NCBI GenBank assembly: GCA_051294375.1
Contig: CM119270.1
Coordinates: 10,150,984 to 10,214,983, forward strand
From: Paraspadella gotoi
Taxonomy: Eukaryota > Chaetognatha
Direction: 5' to 3'
DNA length: 64,000 bases
Under the pieces are notes generated by a model. That model was not told the origin of the DNA. It saw only the letters and a program-made list of their open reading frames with translations, and made no database searches. Shown piece after piece: positions 32,542-46,015 of the stretch. Each line of letters starts with the position of its first letter. Position 1 is the first letter of the stretch. Made by a program: the position numbers and the translations under genes.

Positions 32542-32900
32542 CTAAAATCTCTCTCTGCCAGTTGAGGCAGGGTGGGCGAGCTTATCGAATATTTTACGCC
32601 ACTCTAGTTGTCGCGTTCGTAAGTAAAAAAAAAATCATGGATTTTAGTTCATCTTAGTTCACTAGAAAAAGAAGGAAAACAGGGTACAAGGGGAGGAAAG
32701 CGCTTTCTTCCTTTGATTCCTCCGCCAGCATTATTGTCTGTCGCCCATTGCAGCTGTTTTTGCTACGAGAGCTGGAACATTCAACGCAGCTCAAGAAAAG
32801 CATTTTCTGTAGATCGAAGCAGAAAATCTGATGCAGAACCTTGGGAAACGACCAGCTCGATACTGAGAGGATCTTATAAACCGGCCAAACTGCATCTCTG
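32542..32900 (-). promoter_or_regulatory. Candidate 5' non-coding exon and promoter area of the PRDM gene
   Basis: A strong minus-strand donor, TTTTAG followed by GTGAGT, ends a possible exon at 32542. Sequence above it is less AT-rich and looks single-copy apart from the palindrome partner. TTTATAAG (about 32874, minus strand) and CTCAGT just beyond could be core-promoter elements, but their spacing is too short for a classical TATA-Inr pair. The exon limits are guesses. Confidence 0.35.
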
Positions 32901-33782
32901 AAAATCTCTCTCTCTCTCTCTCACACACACACACTCACGCTCACCAACATACGCACACACACAACGACACACTTTTAAATTCGTGAGCATACTCAAATCT
33001 ATACACGCAACCCCTACATAAAATTTCTTTTAGACCCCAAAAGAAGAGAAAAAATAAAGAGAGAAGCTCCTTGCTTTCCTTTTCATTTTTGTATTTTGTT
33101 TCAACGTTGATTATACAATTACTTGACATTACACTGTTTTTTTTTAACCATGCAGTCGAAAATTTTCACAATCCTGTACAGTTTCTAGTATAATTTTAAG
33201 TGCTTAAAACGATGAGAGAATGCTTCAATTGCCTATTAAAAAAAATCTTATTCTTTTTTTCACAAAAAATGACACTTCTTCCCTTGATATCTTTGGCAAA
33301 TCTTATTCTTCTCACTTAAAATTTTGATAGCAAATAGATATTACATTTTCAAAGTTAATTTTAAATTTTTTTTCCAATACATGGACCCAATCATTATTTA
33401 TAAGGTTTTGAAAAAGGGATGATTTTCTTAATTTTTACAAATGTATGAGACTGTAAAACAAGAACAAGAAATCAAATTTTAAAAACAAAAATAGATTTGG
33501 AATCAGCATGATGTCCGCTTTCAAACCCTTTATAGTTTTTAAATATTTTAATTAGTTTTAAGACTATAATATATTTTTATAATATTGAAAAAAGATTTTT
33601 GGTATTTAAAATAATTTTTTAAAATTTTTTTTGTTACTTATTAAAACTGCTCTTGTTCAATGTATCATTTTGTATAAAAAAGGAATCAATTACCTTGAAT
33701 ATTTTCAGAATACTTTTGAATATTATTTTGACTAAATTAATTATTAAAACCAAAAAAATAAAATTAATTCAAAAATTTTATT
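32901..33782. other. AT-rich flank with one transposon end
   Basis: CA and CT microsatellites at 32905-32960. 33128-33215 matches the terminus of the long-TIR element at 55950 (AACCATGCAGTCGAAAATTT, GTACAGTTTCTAGTATAATT). No gene. Confidence 0.5.
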
Positions 33783-34714
33783 ACATCATTATGTAGGTCT
33801 CATCTCAGAGTATTTATGAGCAAAAAATTATAGGGCAAGCTTCATTAATAACTGCGCTAGAGCAAATATTGTAATAAATTTTTTTAGGGTGCTGAGCGCA
33901 ATTTTTTTTAATTTTTAAAAATCCGTCCAATGGGGACACAAACTCAACTTCCTGCATCCATTACTCACTGCTCAGCTGATTCCAACTCCGAGTTTGAGAG
34001 ATATCCACTCCCTCCAGTTTATCGAGTAAATATAATTCACTTTGTCGGTCCGTCGGTCCGCCCCTCAATATGTCGGGCACACACTTATATCATGTCAGAA
34101 CATCGAATTATGATTATGCAAAAAAAACGATGTCGTCCGTCCGTCTGTCTGTCTGTCCGTTCGTCCGTCCGTCCGTCCCACCTTAGCAAAAAACTCCAAT
34201 TACTCGTGATTGAATGGATGGATGGTATGAAATTTTGTGTGTAGGTAGGAACTGTGTGATTGAGATGGATATGAAGTTTCGAGGGAATCGTGCGAGTGGA
34301 AATGGTTTAAATGGAAAAACAAAAAATATATTTCACTATTTGAACGCCATTGCTCATGAGTGGATAGGGCAATTGACTTGAAATTTTGTATGATGGTAAG
34401 GAAAGTGTGTGATTGAGCGGATATAAAGTTTCGATGGAATCGTGCGAGTGGAAATGAGTTAAAATGGAAAAAAACAAAAGTCATATTTACTTGAAGTATT
34501 TTTACTTAAATTTATTCATAATTATTATGTTTATTAAAAATTGGATAGATAAATCGAAATTGAATTTTTTTGTGTGGTAGAGGAAAGTATGTGATAAAGC
34601 TGGATATAAATTTTTTGATGGATTGTAGGAGTGGAAAAGAGTTCAATTAGAAAACCAAAAGACACATTTATTTGAAATTTTTAAAGTTTCTCTCTCTCTA
34701 TCTCTCTCTGATTA

Positions 34715-34745
<31 letters not shown>

Positions 34746-35471
34746 TTATTGACCAAATTATGCCAATTGACAAAATATGCCAGTTGACCAAATTCTAAAG
34801 TTGACCAAATTATGCAGTTGACCAAATTCTGCAAGTTGATCAGTTCTGCAAGTTGAACCAAATTATGCCTGTTGACCAAATTATGCCAGTTGACCAAATT
34901 AGGCCAGTTGATAAAATTATGCCAGTTGACCAATTATGCCGGTTGACCAAATTATCTTAAATTGATCAAATTATGTCAGTTGACCAAATTATGTCATTTA
35001 ACCAAATTATGTCAGTTGACCAAATTATGCAAGTTGATTAATTTGCAAGTTGACCAAGTTAGCTTATTACACTTTATTATCGATTGACCTGAATTTGTAT
35101 GTGAGTAGAAAGTGTGTGATTGAACAGGAAACCAAGTTTTCGATGGAATCTTTTGAGTGAAATGAGTTTAAATTGGAGAAAAACAAAAAACCTGTTTCAC
35201 TAATTGATTATGATTCTTTTTCCTTTTATATTAAATGTATATGCAGGATGTATTAATAAATCAAATAATTAATAAGTTATTTTAATCAATAGTCAATTAA
35301 TTAATCAATAATTACTTAATCAGTCAATCAATCCGTCCATCCGTCCCACCTTAGCAAAAAGCTCCCAATAACTCGTGATTGGCTGGTTGATTGGAATATT
35401 GAAATTTGTGTGTGGGGTAGGAAGTGTGTGATAAAGCTGGATAATTGAGTTTAAGTGAAAAAAACATAAGT
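33783..35471. other. Palindrome centre: family A copy and minisatellite
   Basis: Unpaired spacer between the second palindrome's arms. 34033-34500 is a family A copy in minus orientation (GGTCCGTCGGTCCGCC, CATAATTCGATG-type section inverted, two internal units). No gene. Confidence 0.65.
34736..35075. repeat. TTGACCAAATTATGCCAG minisatellite
   Basis: About 16-18 copies of an 18-19-bp unit, preceded by (GATT)n at 34710-34745. Its translation gives a repetitive Asn/Trp/His frame that is not a gene. Confidence 0.9.
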
Positions 35472-38400
35472 CGATTTATAAAATTTTTGAATTAATTTTA
35501 TTTTTTTGGTTATATAATTAATTTAGTCAAAATAATATTCAAAAGTATTCTGAAAATATTCAAGGTAATTGATTCCTTTTTATACAAAATGATACATGAA
35601 CAAGAGCAGTTTTAATAAGTAACAAAAAAATTTAAAAAATTATTTTAAATACCAAAAATTTTTTCAATATTATAAAAATATATTATAGTCTTAAAACTAA
35701 TTAAAATATTTAAAAACTATAAAGGGTTTGAAAGCGGACATCATGCTGATTCCAAATCTATTTTTTTTTTAAAATTTGATTTCTTGTTCTTGTTTTACAG
35801 TCTCATACATTTGTAAAAATTAAGAAAATCATCCTTTTTCAAACCTATAAATAATGATTGGGTCCATGTATTGGAAAAAAATTTAAAGTTAACTTTGAAA
35901 ATGTAATCTCATTGCTATCAAAATTTTAAGTGAGAAGAATAAGATTTGCCAAAGATATCAAGGGAAGAAGTGTCATTTTTTTTGAAAAAAAGAATAAGAT
36001 TTTTTTTAATAGGCAATTGAAGCATTCTCTCATCGTTTAAGCACTTAAATTATACTAGAAAACTGTACAGGATTGTTGAAAATTTTCGACTGCATGGTTA
36101 AAAAAAAACAGTGTAATGTCAAGTTAATTGTATAATCAACGTTGAAACAAAATACAAAATGAAAAGGAAAGCAAGGAGCTCTCTCTTTATTTTTTTCTCT
36201 TCTTTTGGGGTCTAAAAGAAATTTTTATGTAGGGTTGCGTGTATAGATTTGAGTATGCTCACGAATTTAAAAGTGTGTCGTTGTGTGTGTGCGTATGTTG
36301 GTGAGCGTGAGTGTGTGTGTTGAGAGAGAGAGAGAGAGATTTTCAGAGATGCAGTTTGGCCGGTTTATAAGATCCTCTCAGTATCGAGCTGGTCGTTTCC
36401 CAAGTTCTGCATCAGATTTTCTGCTTCGATCTACAGAAAATGCTTTTCTTGAGCTGCGTTGAATGTTCCAGCTCTCGTTAGCAAAAACAGCCTGCAATGG
36501 GCGACAGACATAATGCTGGCGGAGGATCAAGGAAGAAAAGCGCTTTCCTCCCCTTGTACCCTGTTTCCTTCTTTTCTATTGAACTAAGATGAACTAAAAT
36601 CCATGATTTTTTTTTTACTTACGAACGCGACAACTAGAGTGGCGTAAAATATTCGATAAGCTCGCCCACCCTGCCTCAACTGGCAGAGAGAGATTTTTAG
36701 GTGAGTTCTGGAGAAGAAAACGATATCTTGATACTAAACCAACTAATTTTTTTTTCTTTAATGTCATCTTTCCTAAAATATTCCAAAATACTTTATACAC
36801 AATATTTAAATATTCAAACAATCAAAACTCTCTGCTCGCTCCCATTTGACACAAAAACTCCTTGCTTTTATTTTCATTTATCCCTATTTTTACTTAACAT
36901 GTTAGGACCGCCCGGTCCGTCCTCCTCTAAAACGCCCCGAGAATATTCGAAGAATATTTGAGAAAACTCCTCAACCCCGGCGAGATGCTTCGGTAGTCCA
37001 GAGATGCTTCAAAGCATTGATTTGGTTGCTTGAGCAGATCGACATTCAAAAATAGTCTCTATCTCTCTGAGTTATATGAAGAGTTTAAAAAGGTACCTTA
37101 ATAAAATAATCAAATCAGATAGATATTCAAAGAATATTATATTATATTATTATTATTATATTATATTTAAAAAATAATTATCAAAATTATATTTTAAACA
37201 CTCAAAAAGAATTACAAAAATCAGTATAAACTCAAAACTAATGAATAAACTAAAGCACGAATAAATCCTTATGACGAAGTAAAGTTCGAACTCAGATATC
37301 ACGATTCGCGAGTCTTGGATCTAAACAAACATCCAATTCTTCAGAATGAGTAAAATTGTTGTTTCCTTTTTCCTTTTTCGAACTTTTTGGCGATCCCGGA
37401 GTTGAATACGCTCTGGAGGCTTATGGAAAACGAAAAGAAAGAAGAGGAAAAATAAAGTTTGTTTTTTTACAGAAAAAAAAATTTAAACTGTAACAACAAT
37501 GATATTAAAAACGTTTTTAAGCTTCACGAGCTAAGGATTTTTTTAACTCTTTTAAAAAATGTTTTTTTAAATATTAGTAATTGTAATATTTTTTTATTGC
37601 CTTTGATAGATATTTATAAAATAATAGTTTTAATTTGTGATTACTATAATCATTTAATAATTCGGATATGTTTTAGTTATTGTTTTTTGAACCTTCATCA
37701 GCCAGTTTTAATAGTTTTAATAAATATTTGATACTAACTTTAAGAGATAAAGAAAGAGGTAATTTAACCTTGATATCTCTCTCTCTCTCGGAATTATTAA
37801 ATGATCATTGTAATCATAAATAAAAACTTTGTACTTGTAAATATTATTATTATATTTTATATAATTTATTTAATATTTAAATATTATTTTTTAAAAAGTT
37901 AAATTATTATAAGCTTAAGCCGAAACTTAATTTACCCTAACCCAAAGTTACCCCTAACCCAAACGTACCCCAACCCCTAATTACCTTAGCCTAATTTATC
38001 TTCTACCCCTAACTTACCCTTAACCCTAATTTACCCGTAACCCTAACTTACCCCTAAACCTAACCCAACTTACCCCTAACTTATTTTAACCTTAACTTAT
38101 TTTTTAAATTATTCTTACCATAATTTATTATAACCTTAATTTTACCCAAATATATATTGGCTTGTATTAATTTCATATAACAAAAATAAAAATATTAAAA
38201 GAAAAAATATTATCTGAATTCCTTTTTTTTTTCCCGAAAACGTTATCCACTTCCGTTCCATTTCGTTCTTTTTTTTTCCGTTAATTCTTTAAAAAAAACC
38301 TTGCTTTTCTTTCCCATAGGCCTTCCAGAGAGCATTGATCTCCAGGAATACCAACTTTTTTTTGCGGTTTTCCACTACGTGAGGCAACCGAAAAAAATGG

Positions 38401-38780
38401 TTATCAAAAAAAAATGAAACATCTTATTATGTGTGGATAAGGCGCGTAAGTGGGCTGAAGATGACTATTCATAACTTCTTTAAACCCCCTCTAGCAGCTA
38501 TGGAACCAGGCTTGAGGGTTTCCACGCCCCCAAGGCGCTTACGGCCGTCCTCACACTTCCCGCAGGGTAGGTACCGGGTTGGATTTAACCCGGTTACTAG
38601 TGTCATGAGCTGATGGCTTTACTCAATGAGCCACCGGGTCACGACTGAAGGTGTCGTGCTTAGAGGCGGTCTGTGAACTTTGCTTATGCCGACTACATAT
38701 GGACCTCATTTAATTAATTTCTCATTCAAGAAATTATGAATGAAAAGTTTTGTAAATAGCACGGTTATTTTTTTTCATAG

Positions 38781-39017
38781 CGGTATCCCGGCTTCGGACG
38801 GCGTGATAATGGCCCCCACTGACGGAAGACGGCCTAAGGTTCACAGACGGAATGTTTCGGGGGCGAATACGGTTTCAGGAACAGCAGATTAACGACAACC
38901 GGACTGCCGGCGTCTAGCCAGGCTGAAGCCAAGCGACCAAAGAAAAATCGAAATTCCCAAACTCAGCTGTTCCGAGGAAGTGTCTCTTGCGCCCTTCTGG
39001 AGTGGCCGCTGGAATCG
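38781..39017 (+). pseudogene. Inverted copy of PRDM exon 1
   Basis: Matches 30440-30200 with several one-base indels that destroy the frame. Acceptor-like TTTTTTCATAG and donor-like ATCGGTGAGG are kept. Confidence 0.8.
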
Positions 39018-41379
39018 GTGAGGGAAATGGTTGGTGGTAAAACTATTTGCTTATTTGCCTAGTTTTTATTTTGTAAAGTGCTGGCGACGACTTATTAATT
39101 CGATACGGTCCGTTCGGTGAGCAAAGATAAGCCTACGTAAATGAAAATCATATAGGAAAAAACAGTTTTTGAATTGTTACAACGATTTTTATTGACATGA
39201 AAAGTCGACATGTTTCGACTCTTGACAGTTTTAGAGTCTCATCAGCAAGTGATTTTACAACAAGTTTTCTCTGGAAAGTTGAGTTAGAAGAGAGAGAGAG
39301 AGAGAGAGATTCCAAAAAGAATTGAGTGATGGATAGTGGTCAGTAGGGTGGGTGATGAAAAGATTGAGTGATTGAACATTTTTTTTTGCTGCTTATTAAA
39401 ATTTTTAGCTTAATAGTATAGTAAATTCAGTTATTTATGTAGAAATATCCTTATAAAAATTGTAAAATTTCAAAAATAATTTTTTTTAATTTTTACGAAC
39501 AGATTTAGATTCGTCGTAAAAAACTCAGAACTTTTATAAAAATATTTATATGATATTTTAATATATTAGATCACAAAAAATGATTAAACTTTTAACATAT
39601 ATAATTTCTTCTACAGAAATATCAAAAAGCTTGAATTTTTTTTTTTCAAATTTTAAATGAGCTAAAGAGATGACAGAATTTTTGATAACATGTATTATAT
39701 TTTTATTTTTTATGACAAATCTGAACTTTTAATAAAAGTTTTAAAAAAATATTTGTAAAATTTATTATTTATAAAGATATTACTATAGATATATTAATAT
39801 TTTACTATTCTGTTCCTGAACAATTATGAAACAAAATTATTTATTATTAGTAAATCATATTCATAATACATCTTAAATATCCTGTTACGATCAATTACAT
39901 CAAAATATTTTTTTCTTTCTTGAGTGCTCCACTCTATGGCGTCAGTTGTGAGACACTGGAGGTAAGGACAGGAAGGGGAATGAGTTGCTGAAAATGAAAA
40001 AGAGAGAGAGAGAGGACGGGAAATGAAATCAATACATTACAGTGAATGTCACAACAGAGAACAAATGTTAAGCAATAACATAAGTTAGTAAACTTAAGAT
40101 TAACTAACCGTTTTTCAAAGGAGGTATGGTGAGGATTTACTATCAAAAGCCCTTGCTGAAACACATCTAGTACTGAACTGGATGGAGACCAATTTTGACT
40201 TCTCCTCCCAAACTATGAATCACTTCATCACGCCGCAGATAGGCCAAGCCCAACCGCCACAACTGATCTCCCTCTCCCACTCAATGGCATAGCTAGATCC
40301 TCTCACCAGGGACAATGGATAGACCAGATACTCTCGCACCTGTAGTAACTTGGTACGAACTCTGCCTCAGTACCGGTTAGCACGCGCCACAAACGATAGG
40401 CTCGCAGAGGGCATAGAGAGGAGCTGATTCTCCTGTAGCAAATACAGGGCAAAAACAGACGACAATCCGCTCCTGCCTCACCGTTCAGTGAGAGGAGGGC
40501 TAGTCAGCAGGCTCTATCGAGTGCAAAGAGATATTCGGATGTGCACTTGAGCATTATTCACAGCGATAGCGGAATCACCTTACTACGACCCCAGGAATGT
40601 CACACTTCAGTGTAGATCACTATCCTCTGCCAGCCTATGGACCAGGCCAATGACCCGTATTTTATCTGTCAACGTCCTCCATTGTGCCGCGCCGTGGGGC
40701 CAGCCTCATTTTTTGAGCTCTCTCTTTTACTTTATTCTCACTAACTCATATTAACTACCTATCACACACACCACTTATTCTACTTCTATTATCACATTTC
40801 TCACAACATTTTTACCTAATTATTTTCTTTGTTATTAATATAATACCTTAGTTAATCTTTAAGTTTACTTAATTATACTACCATTGATCTCTGTTGTAAA
40901 TTTATTTCATTTGTCTTCTCTCTCTCTCTCTCTCTTTTTCATTTTTCACAAACTACTTCCCTTATCCCTTCCTTACCTTCAAGCTGTCCTCACATAATAC
41001 CACTATCCCTCACTAAATTCTTTGTTGGAATCTCTCTACTTAGTTCTTTCTCTCTCTCCTAACTCAACTTTCACAGAAAAACTGATGTAAAATCACTTGC
41101 TGATGCAGACTCTAAAAACTAGTCCGAAGAAGTCAGAAACATGTCCGACTTTATCATGTCATAAAAATCGTTATGTTACAATTCAAAACGTTTTCTCTGA
41201 AAATCTACACAACAACGAAAAAGAAAGTTATACACAAGGGCTACTTATATAAAAAAAATAGTTCTATAATAAATTTATTTTAAAAAGACTGGTTCGTATC
41301 TTAAATAATGACGCAAACGATTCTGAAGGATTCTATCAATACTTATTATTTTTTTTCCACCCGCCCACGCACGTTCTAG

Positions 41380-41537
41380 GCATCTTCAGTTGTAAGAGAG
41401 TCGAGGCCGGTTATCTTTCGGCCCTTTTGAAGGAGAAGTCAATTTTCAATAATGCCTCACCACGTCGAGGACAACGTCCGCACTAAAAATGGATGCATCT
41501 TACGTTTGGGAAGTTCTCGACGAGGATTCCGACTGAG
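41380..41537 (+). pseudogene. Inverted copy of PRDM exon 2
   Basis: Matches 27933-27776 with indels; the frame is broken (for example an extra base in CATTTTCAATAAT and a lost GA in the CGGATCC region). Confidence 0.8.
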
Positions 41538-41820
41538 GGTTCATGTTCTTATTTAATACAAGACCTTGCCACACCCACATCCGATACAATTTTAAGCTTT
41601 AAACTCTTTCTCGCTCTTGTGTTCTTCCTTCTTAACATTTTCGCCAATCGCCTATCCACTAAATCCTAACTAATGTACTTAATGTTACCTCTTTTCTTAC
41701 GGTCTTACATTTTTTTACGTATTTTTTCACATTTCGCGTTCCATCCGCAAACTTTTCTTTCCAGTTAAGGTATTAAATTACTATTAACTTCTTTTTACTT
41801 TTCTCTTTTTTATTCTTACA

Positions 41821-42159
41821 GTCCTCTTCTTCATCAACGCGATTCCGGTACATGGGAATTGGATGCGTTACGTTTCAGTGTGCGCAGATTTTTCGAAGAA
41901 CAGAACATAGTGACGATTCCGGAGGACCTCAACATTTACTACAAAGGTCATTAATCTGTGGGTCCAAATTCAGGAATTGCTTACCTTCTATGCAAGAATC
42001 AGTGGCGGCCGAGAAGGGGCAATCGAAACAAGCGACGCACGACCGCCAGCCCTCGCTGTAGGACGGTCAGTCGGGGTGGTGGGCCAAAGACCAAAGACCA
42101 TGAAATGCGTGAATACTGACGGAGATGCTTTTTTTCTTTTGTTGGAGACGACTGGGAAT
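41821..42159 (+). pseudogene. Inverted copy of PRDM exon 3
   Basis: Matches 27493-27163 (CTCTTCTTCATCAACG, GAATTGGATGCGTTACG, ACTGGGAATGTGAATAC) with several indels and a broken frame. Confidence 0.8.
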
Positions 42160-43478
42160 GTGAATACAGACCCCAGGCTTCATATTATAACATGTGTACT
42201 AAGTGGGCACAGCACAGACTTTAAAGCTGCCTCACTGCTGGTCCGTCCTTAGCTCGTCTCAATAGCTGAGCAACTAAATCATCTCATTATCCAATCCCGG
42301 TGGCGTTCCGGGTTCAATCCCCGAGGTATCCGGTTCTGGCTAAATGTGACGGTGCGGTATAAACATGCAGTGACAGGAGGCGGTCACTGAGGGTCGCAGC
42401 CCCTACGCAGTTGGTGAGATACCCCGCGCCCCGGGTATCACAGGCTATCCTCCCCGTTGCCATAGTACCCCTTTTTGTGACCAGAACACGTTCCGAGAAA
42501 ACTATTTGAATAGATTTAATGAAATTGGTGTGGTATGACTCCCTATGTGAATACAATAGAAATATTGAGGCGAACTTTTCCCAATATTTGGCCCTGAGCC
42601 GAGATATGGGGCCCGGTATGGGTCACTCCATGGGGCCAAAAACATGGTCAAAATTTCATTTTATTAATTTTTATTTTTTTGTTTGTTTCTGAACCGTGCC
42701 CAGACGTTTACACTTGCTCAAAGTATTTATTTCCACAAAAATATTAGTTTAACATACAGTTTCCAGCTTCAATGAACATCAGCTGTCAAGACAGATTTGG
42801 AATAATTCTGGAAAAATTGTGGAGAAAAACGAATGAACCATGACTATATCTTCAAAACCGATTAATTAGCAAAAATTTATTAATTGTTGACGTTTTAAAA
42901 ATATTCCTCTCCTCTTTATGGACTTGTTGCACTTCATATACATCCGAATAAGTTAATCTCTGATTCTATAAATATCACAAATGTTCGTCAGCATCAACAA
43001 TCTTTCATCGGAATCCTTACTCGTGATATTAAATTTATGAAATGTCACTCTCAATTATTGAAGTTTCAACCTTATTAATTGTGAGATTTCTCTTATTCCG
43101 ATTACCACTTTAAATTATCATCTTGTCATTTACATTTTTTTAAATTCATCTAAAAATGATTATTATATATGAAGCGTAATTATATCTATCACTTTCCTAG
43201 TGAATATAACAGGTTTCTTTCTGTTGTCTTTTTTTTCTCTTCATATAATCAAACTCAACTGTACTATCTTCTTTCACTACCTATAATCTAAAAAACTCTC
43301 TTCATAGTCAAATCGCCCATTCCTCACTCCACTCTCGAGTTACACTGCGTGTTCAAATTCAATGATATAATATTCTATTTGTTTTTTCCAATTTAAATCC
43401 TCATTTCCACTCGAAACTTCATATCATCGCTTCAATCATCACACTTTCCTTACCCACACACACAAATTTTCCATTCCA

Positions 43479-43503
43479 NNNNNNNNNNNNNNNNNNNNNN
43501 NNN
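43479..43503. other. Assembly gap (25 N)
   Basis: Ends the low-quality arm of the second palindrome; unrelated sequence follows. Confidence 0.99.
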
Positions 43504-43929
43504 AGAAAAACCTCTATGTTTCGAGTTCTTCATTTAGCTTATTAAAACTTAATAAAACCTAATAAATTGTGTTCAAAAACGAATTTCAATACCTCCGTAA
43601 ATATAATGCAGTATAACTTTTGTAAGTGTCTTTTCAATATGATACTGTTAATTCAAAATTTTTTTGAAAAAAAAATGCTTATTTTTTATTACATATACAA
43701 AGGCAGCAAAAAAAAATAACATTACCATCCAAAAATATTTTTATAATGCAGTTATAGTTTTGTAGGTCCTTTTTTAGAAATAGTTTTGACTTTAAAAAGA
43801 TTGAATGGGATATATGTAAAAGATATATAATATATATTATATATATTATATATATATAATATTATATATATATATATTATATGAGAGGCAGGTTTTGAAA
43901 AGGATAAGAATAAAAATAATTTTGCAAAA
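43504..43929. other. AT-rich DNA with an (AT)n run
   Basis: Only an (AT)n-like tract at 43820-43885 stands out. No gene. Confidence 0.5.
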
Positions 43930-45215
43930 ACTTTTATTTGACACAATGCTTATTTCTGTGCAAATCTGTGCAATAAAAGAGTAAAAAGCATAATTTGTGT
44001 TAATTCTGTACAATTCCTGTGCAAAAAAAATTGTTGTCTCTGTTACCCAATCCTTTTGCAAAAAATATAAAAATCAAATTTGCACAGATTTGCACAGGAA
44101 TAAAAAATAGTGCAATTTTAAATTTTTTTTAGTTTTGGAAGATTAAATGAAATAAACATAAAAAATACATATTTCATATTGTTACAGATTTAAACCAGGA
44201 TTTAAAAGGACTTATCTTGTTACAAAAAAATTTTACTTTCTTTTAGCACCATTCTTTATTCCTGTGCAAATTCTGTGCAAATAAAAGAGAGAAAAAATCT
44301 TTGGTTAAATGCTGTGCAATCCTGCTTGCAAACAATTTGTTTATATTTCTGTGCAATCCTGTGCAAAATAAGGAAAAAGGAGAAATAGCAGTTTTGAATG
44401 GTGTATAATCAGTGCAAGAAACAATTTGTTTGTCTTCTTTGCATCCTGTGCAAAATAAAAAAATCAATTTGTACAGATTTACACAGGAATGCTGTGCATT
44501 CTGTTGAAAAAAAAATGTTTTGTCTCTCTGAAAAAATAAATTTGTAACAAGATTTGCACAGGAATAAAAATTAATGCAATATTAGTATTTAGTTGCCATT
44601 TTTTACATTTTTATGGTTACAAATCTGTGCAAATAAAAAAAGCTAGAAATATCGAGTTGCTTAATTCTGTACACTTGTACAGATTTGTTTACAGATTTGC
44701 CACAGGATTAAAAAAAGCATAAAAAATATTTATTTAGTTACATTTTAACTTTTTTAGGTCTATTTTTTACCTTGCAAAGTTTTGCACGGATTAAAAAATA
44801 AAAGAATCTGTGCAAAACTTATAAAATTTTTATTGGCACAATATTATTTTTCCTGTGCAAATCTGTGCAATAAAAAAAATAGAATTAACAATTGTGTAAT
44901 GGTTTATTTGCACAGGTTTGCAAGGAATAGGATTGTGCCATAACAATTTAATTTTTTTGTGCTCTTTTTATTTCCTGTACAATCTGTTGCATGAATGATT
45001 TTTTTATTTTGCACAGAATTGCATAGGGAAAATCAAAACAAATTTTTTTGGCACAAGATTTGCACAGGAAAATAGGATTGTGACAAAATATTTTAATTTT
45101 TCTTGATGCTATTTTATTCCGGTTTTAATTCAGGGCATTTTATTTTTATTTTGCGCAAGGATTTCATAGAAAGTCAAAAGCAAATTGTTTTTTGTCATAG
45201 GATTGCACGCATTAT
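43930..45215. repeat. TGTGCAAATCTGTGCAA satellite-like repeat
   Basis: Dozens of copies of CCTGTGCAAATCTGTGCAAT and its complement, at irregular spacing and in both orientations, separated by A-rich runs. Short frames within it are incidental. Confidence 0.85.
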
Positions 45216-45224
45216 AACAAAAAT

Positions 45225-46015
45225 CGGACAGACAGACAGACGGACTGGACGGACATCATTTTTGCATAATCATAATTGATGTTCTGGACATGAAAAGTGA
45301 GTGATGCCCGACAATGATTGAGGAGCGGACCGACGGACCATCAAATAATTAAGTAGTCAACGGAATCTCATAATGCTTAGTATTCTGTACTAAATATTTT
45401 TTGCAAAAATTGTGATTTATCACCATGATAGTGATTCCTTGCTATAATTATATTCTATATATTGTAAAAAAAATTTATGGGAATACTTTTAATTTTTTTA
45501 ATTGATTCTGATAGAGCTTAAAAACGTTAGAAAAAAATATAATTACAACTTTTTTAAAATTTTGATGTTTTGTCACTGAAAATGAAGCAAAACTTACTAA
45601 AATCATCGGATGATGATGATGAGGGATGATTTTTAAAAATTTTTCCCAATTTTGACCCAACTTATTCATCAAAATATTGAAAAAAAATGTATACTTGTGT
45701 AAACAACCTTATAAGGCTTATCGAATCTACTTTTAAAATACCAAATACCCTAAAAATGTTTGACATTTCCTATCTATTAAAATAAATATTAAAAAATTAA
45801 ATACTAGTGCTTCTACCATTTTAAGAAGAATTTTTGGTCCATTGAAAGGTTTCTCAGAAATGTACAAAATTTCATTTGGGGAAGGTTCCCAAATCAAACT
45901 TCTGACCCACCCCATTGACAAGTTTGGCTCTAGTGAGGGGGCGGAAGCGGACAACAAAAGTGGGCCTATAGAGCAGGATATGCGAAAAGCAGATACGACT
46001 AAAAAACAAAAATTA
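45225..46015. repeat. Family A fragment and arm of a larger foldback
   Basis: 45225-45350 is a degraded family A 3' part (GACGGACATC, GGAGCGGACCGACGGACC). 45480-46010 is matched in inverted, diverged form by about 48.23-48.87 kb (CATTGAAAGGTTTCTCAGAAATG with its complement) and ends with a hairpin half, AGCAGATACGACTAAAAA. Confidence 0.5.

Larger units (their letters stand above)
35472..43478 (-). repeat. Degraded inverted copy of 26.03-33.78 kb (probable fold-back artefact)
   Basis: Every feature of the left arm reappears in reverse order: candidate promoter (about 36.3-36.7 kb), element D (37.4-38.36), SINE (38431-38697), exon 1, pLTR with hammerhead-like core (39203-39247), hAT MITE (39350-39930), PLE remnant (40.1-40.7), exons 2 and 3, foldback (42.16-42.6) and family A (43.2-43.48). 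Near the centre the match is nearly exact. Beyond about 40 kb indels are frequent, and by 43 kb only blocks are recognisable. It stops at a 25-N gap. Confidence 0.85.

Noticed and set aside
32560-32625. A plus-strand exon ending at CGTTC/GTAAGT
   Set aside because: The GTAAGT is a good donor by itself, but no open frame or partner acceptor is convincing and the minus-strand donor fits the PRDM gene better.
34712-34933. A repeat protein with NLVNWHN units
   Set aside because: It is the 18-19-bp minisatellite read in one frame; the frame breaks where unit length varies.
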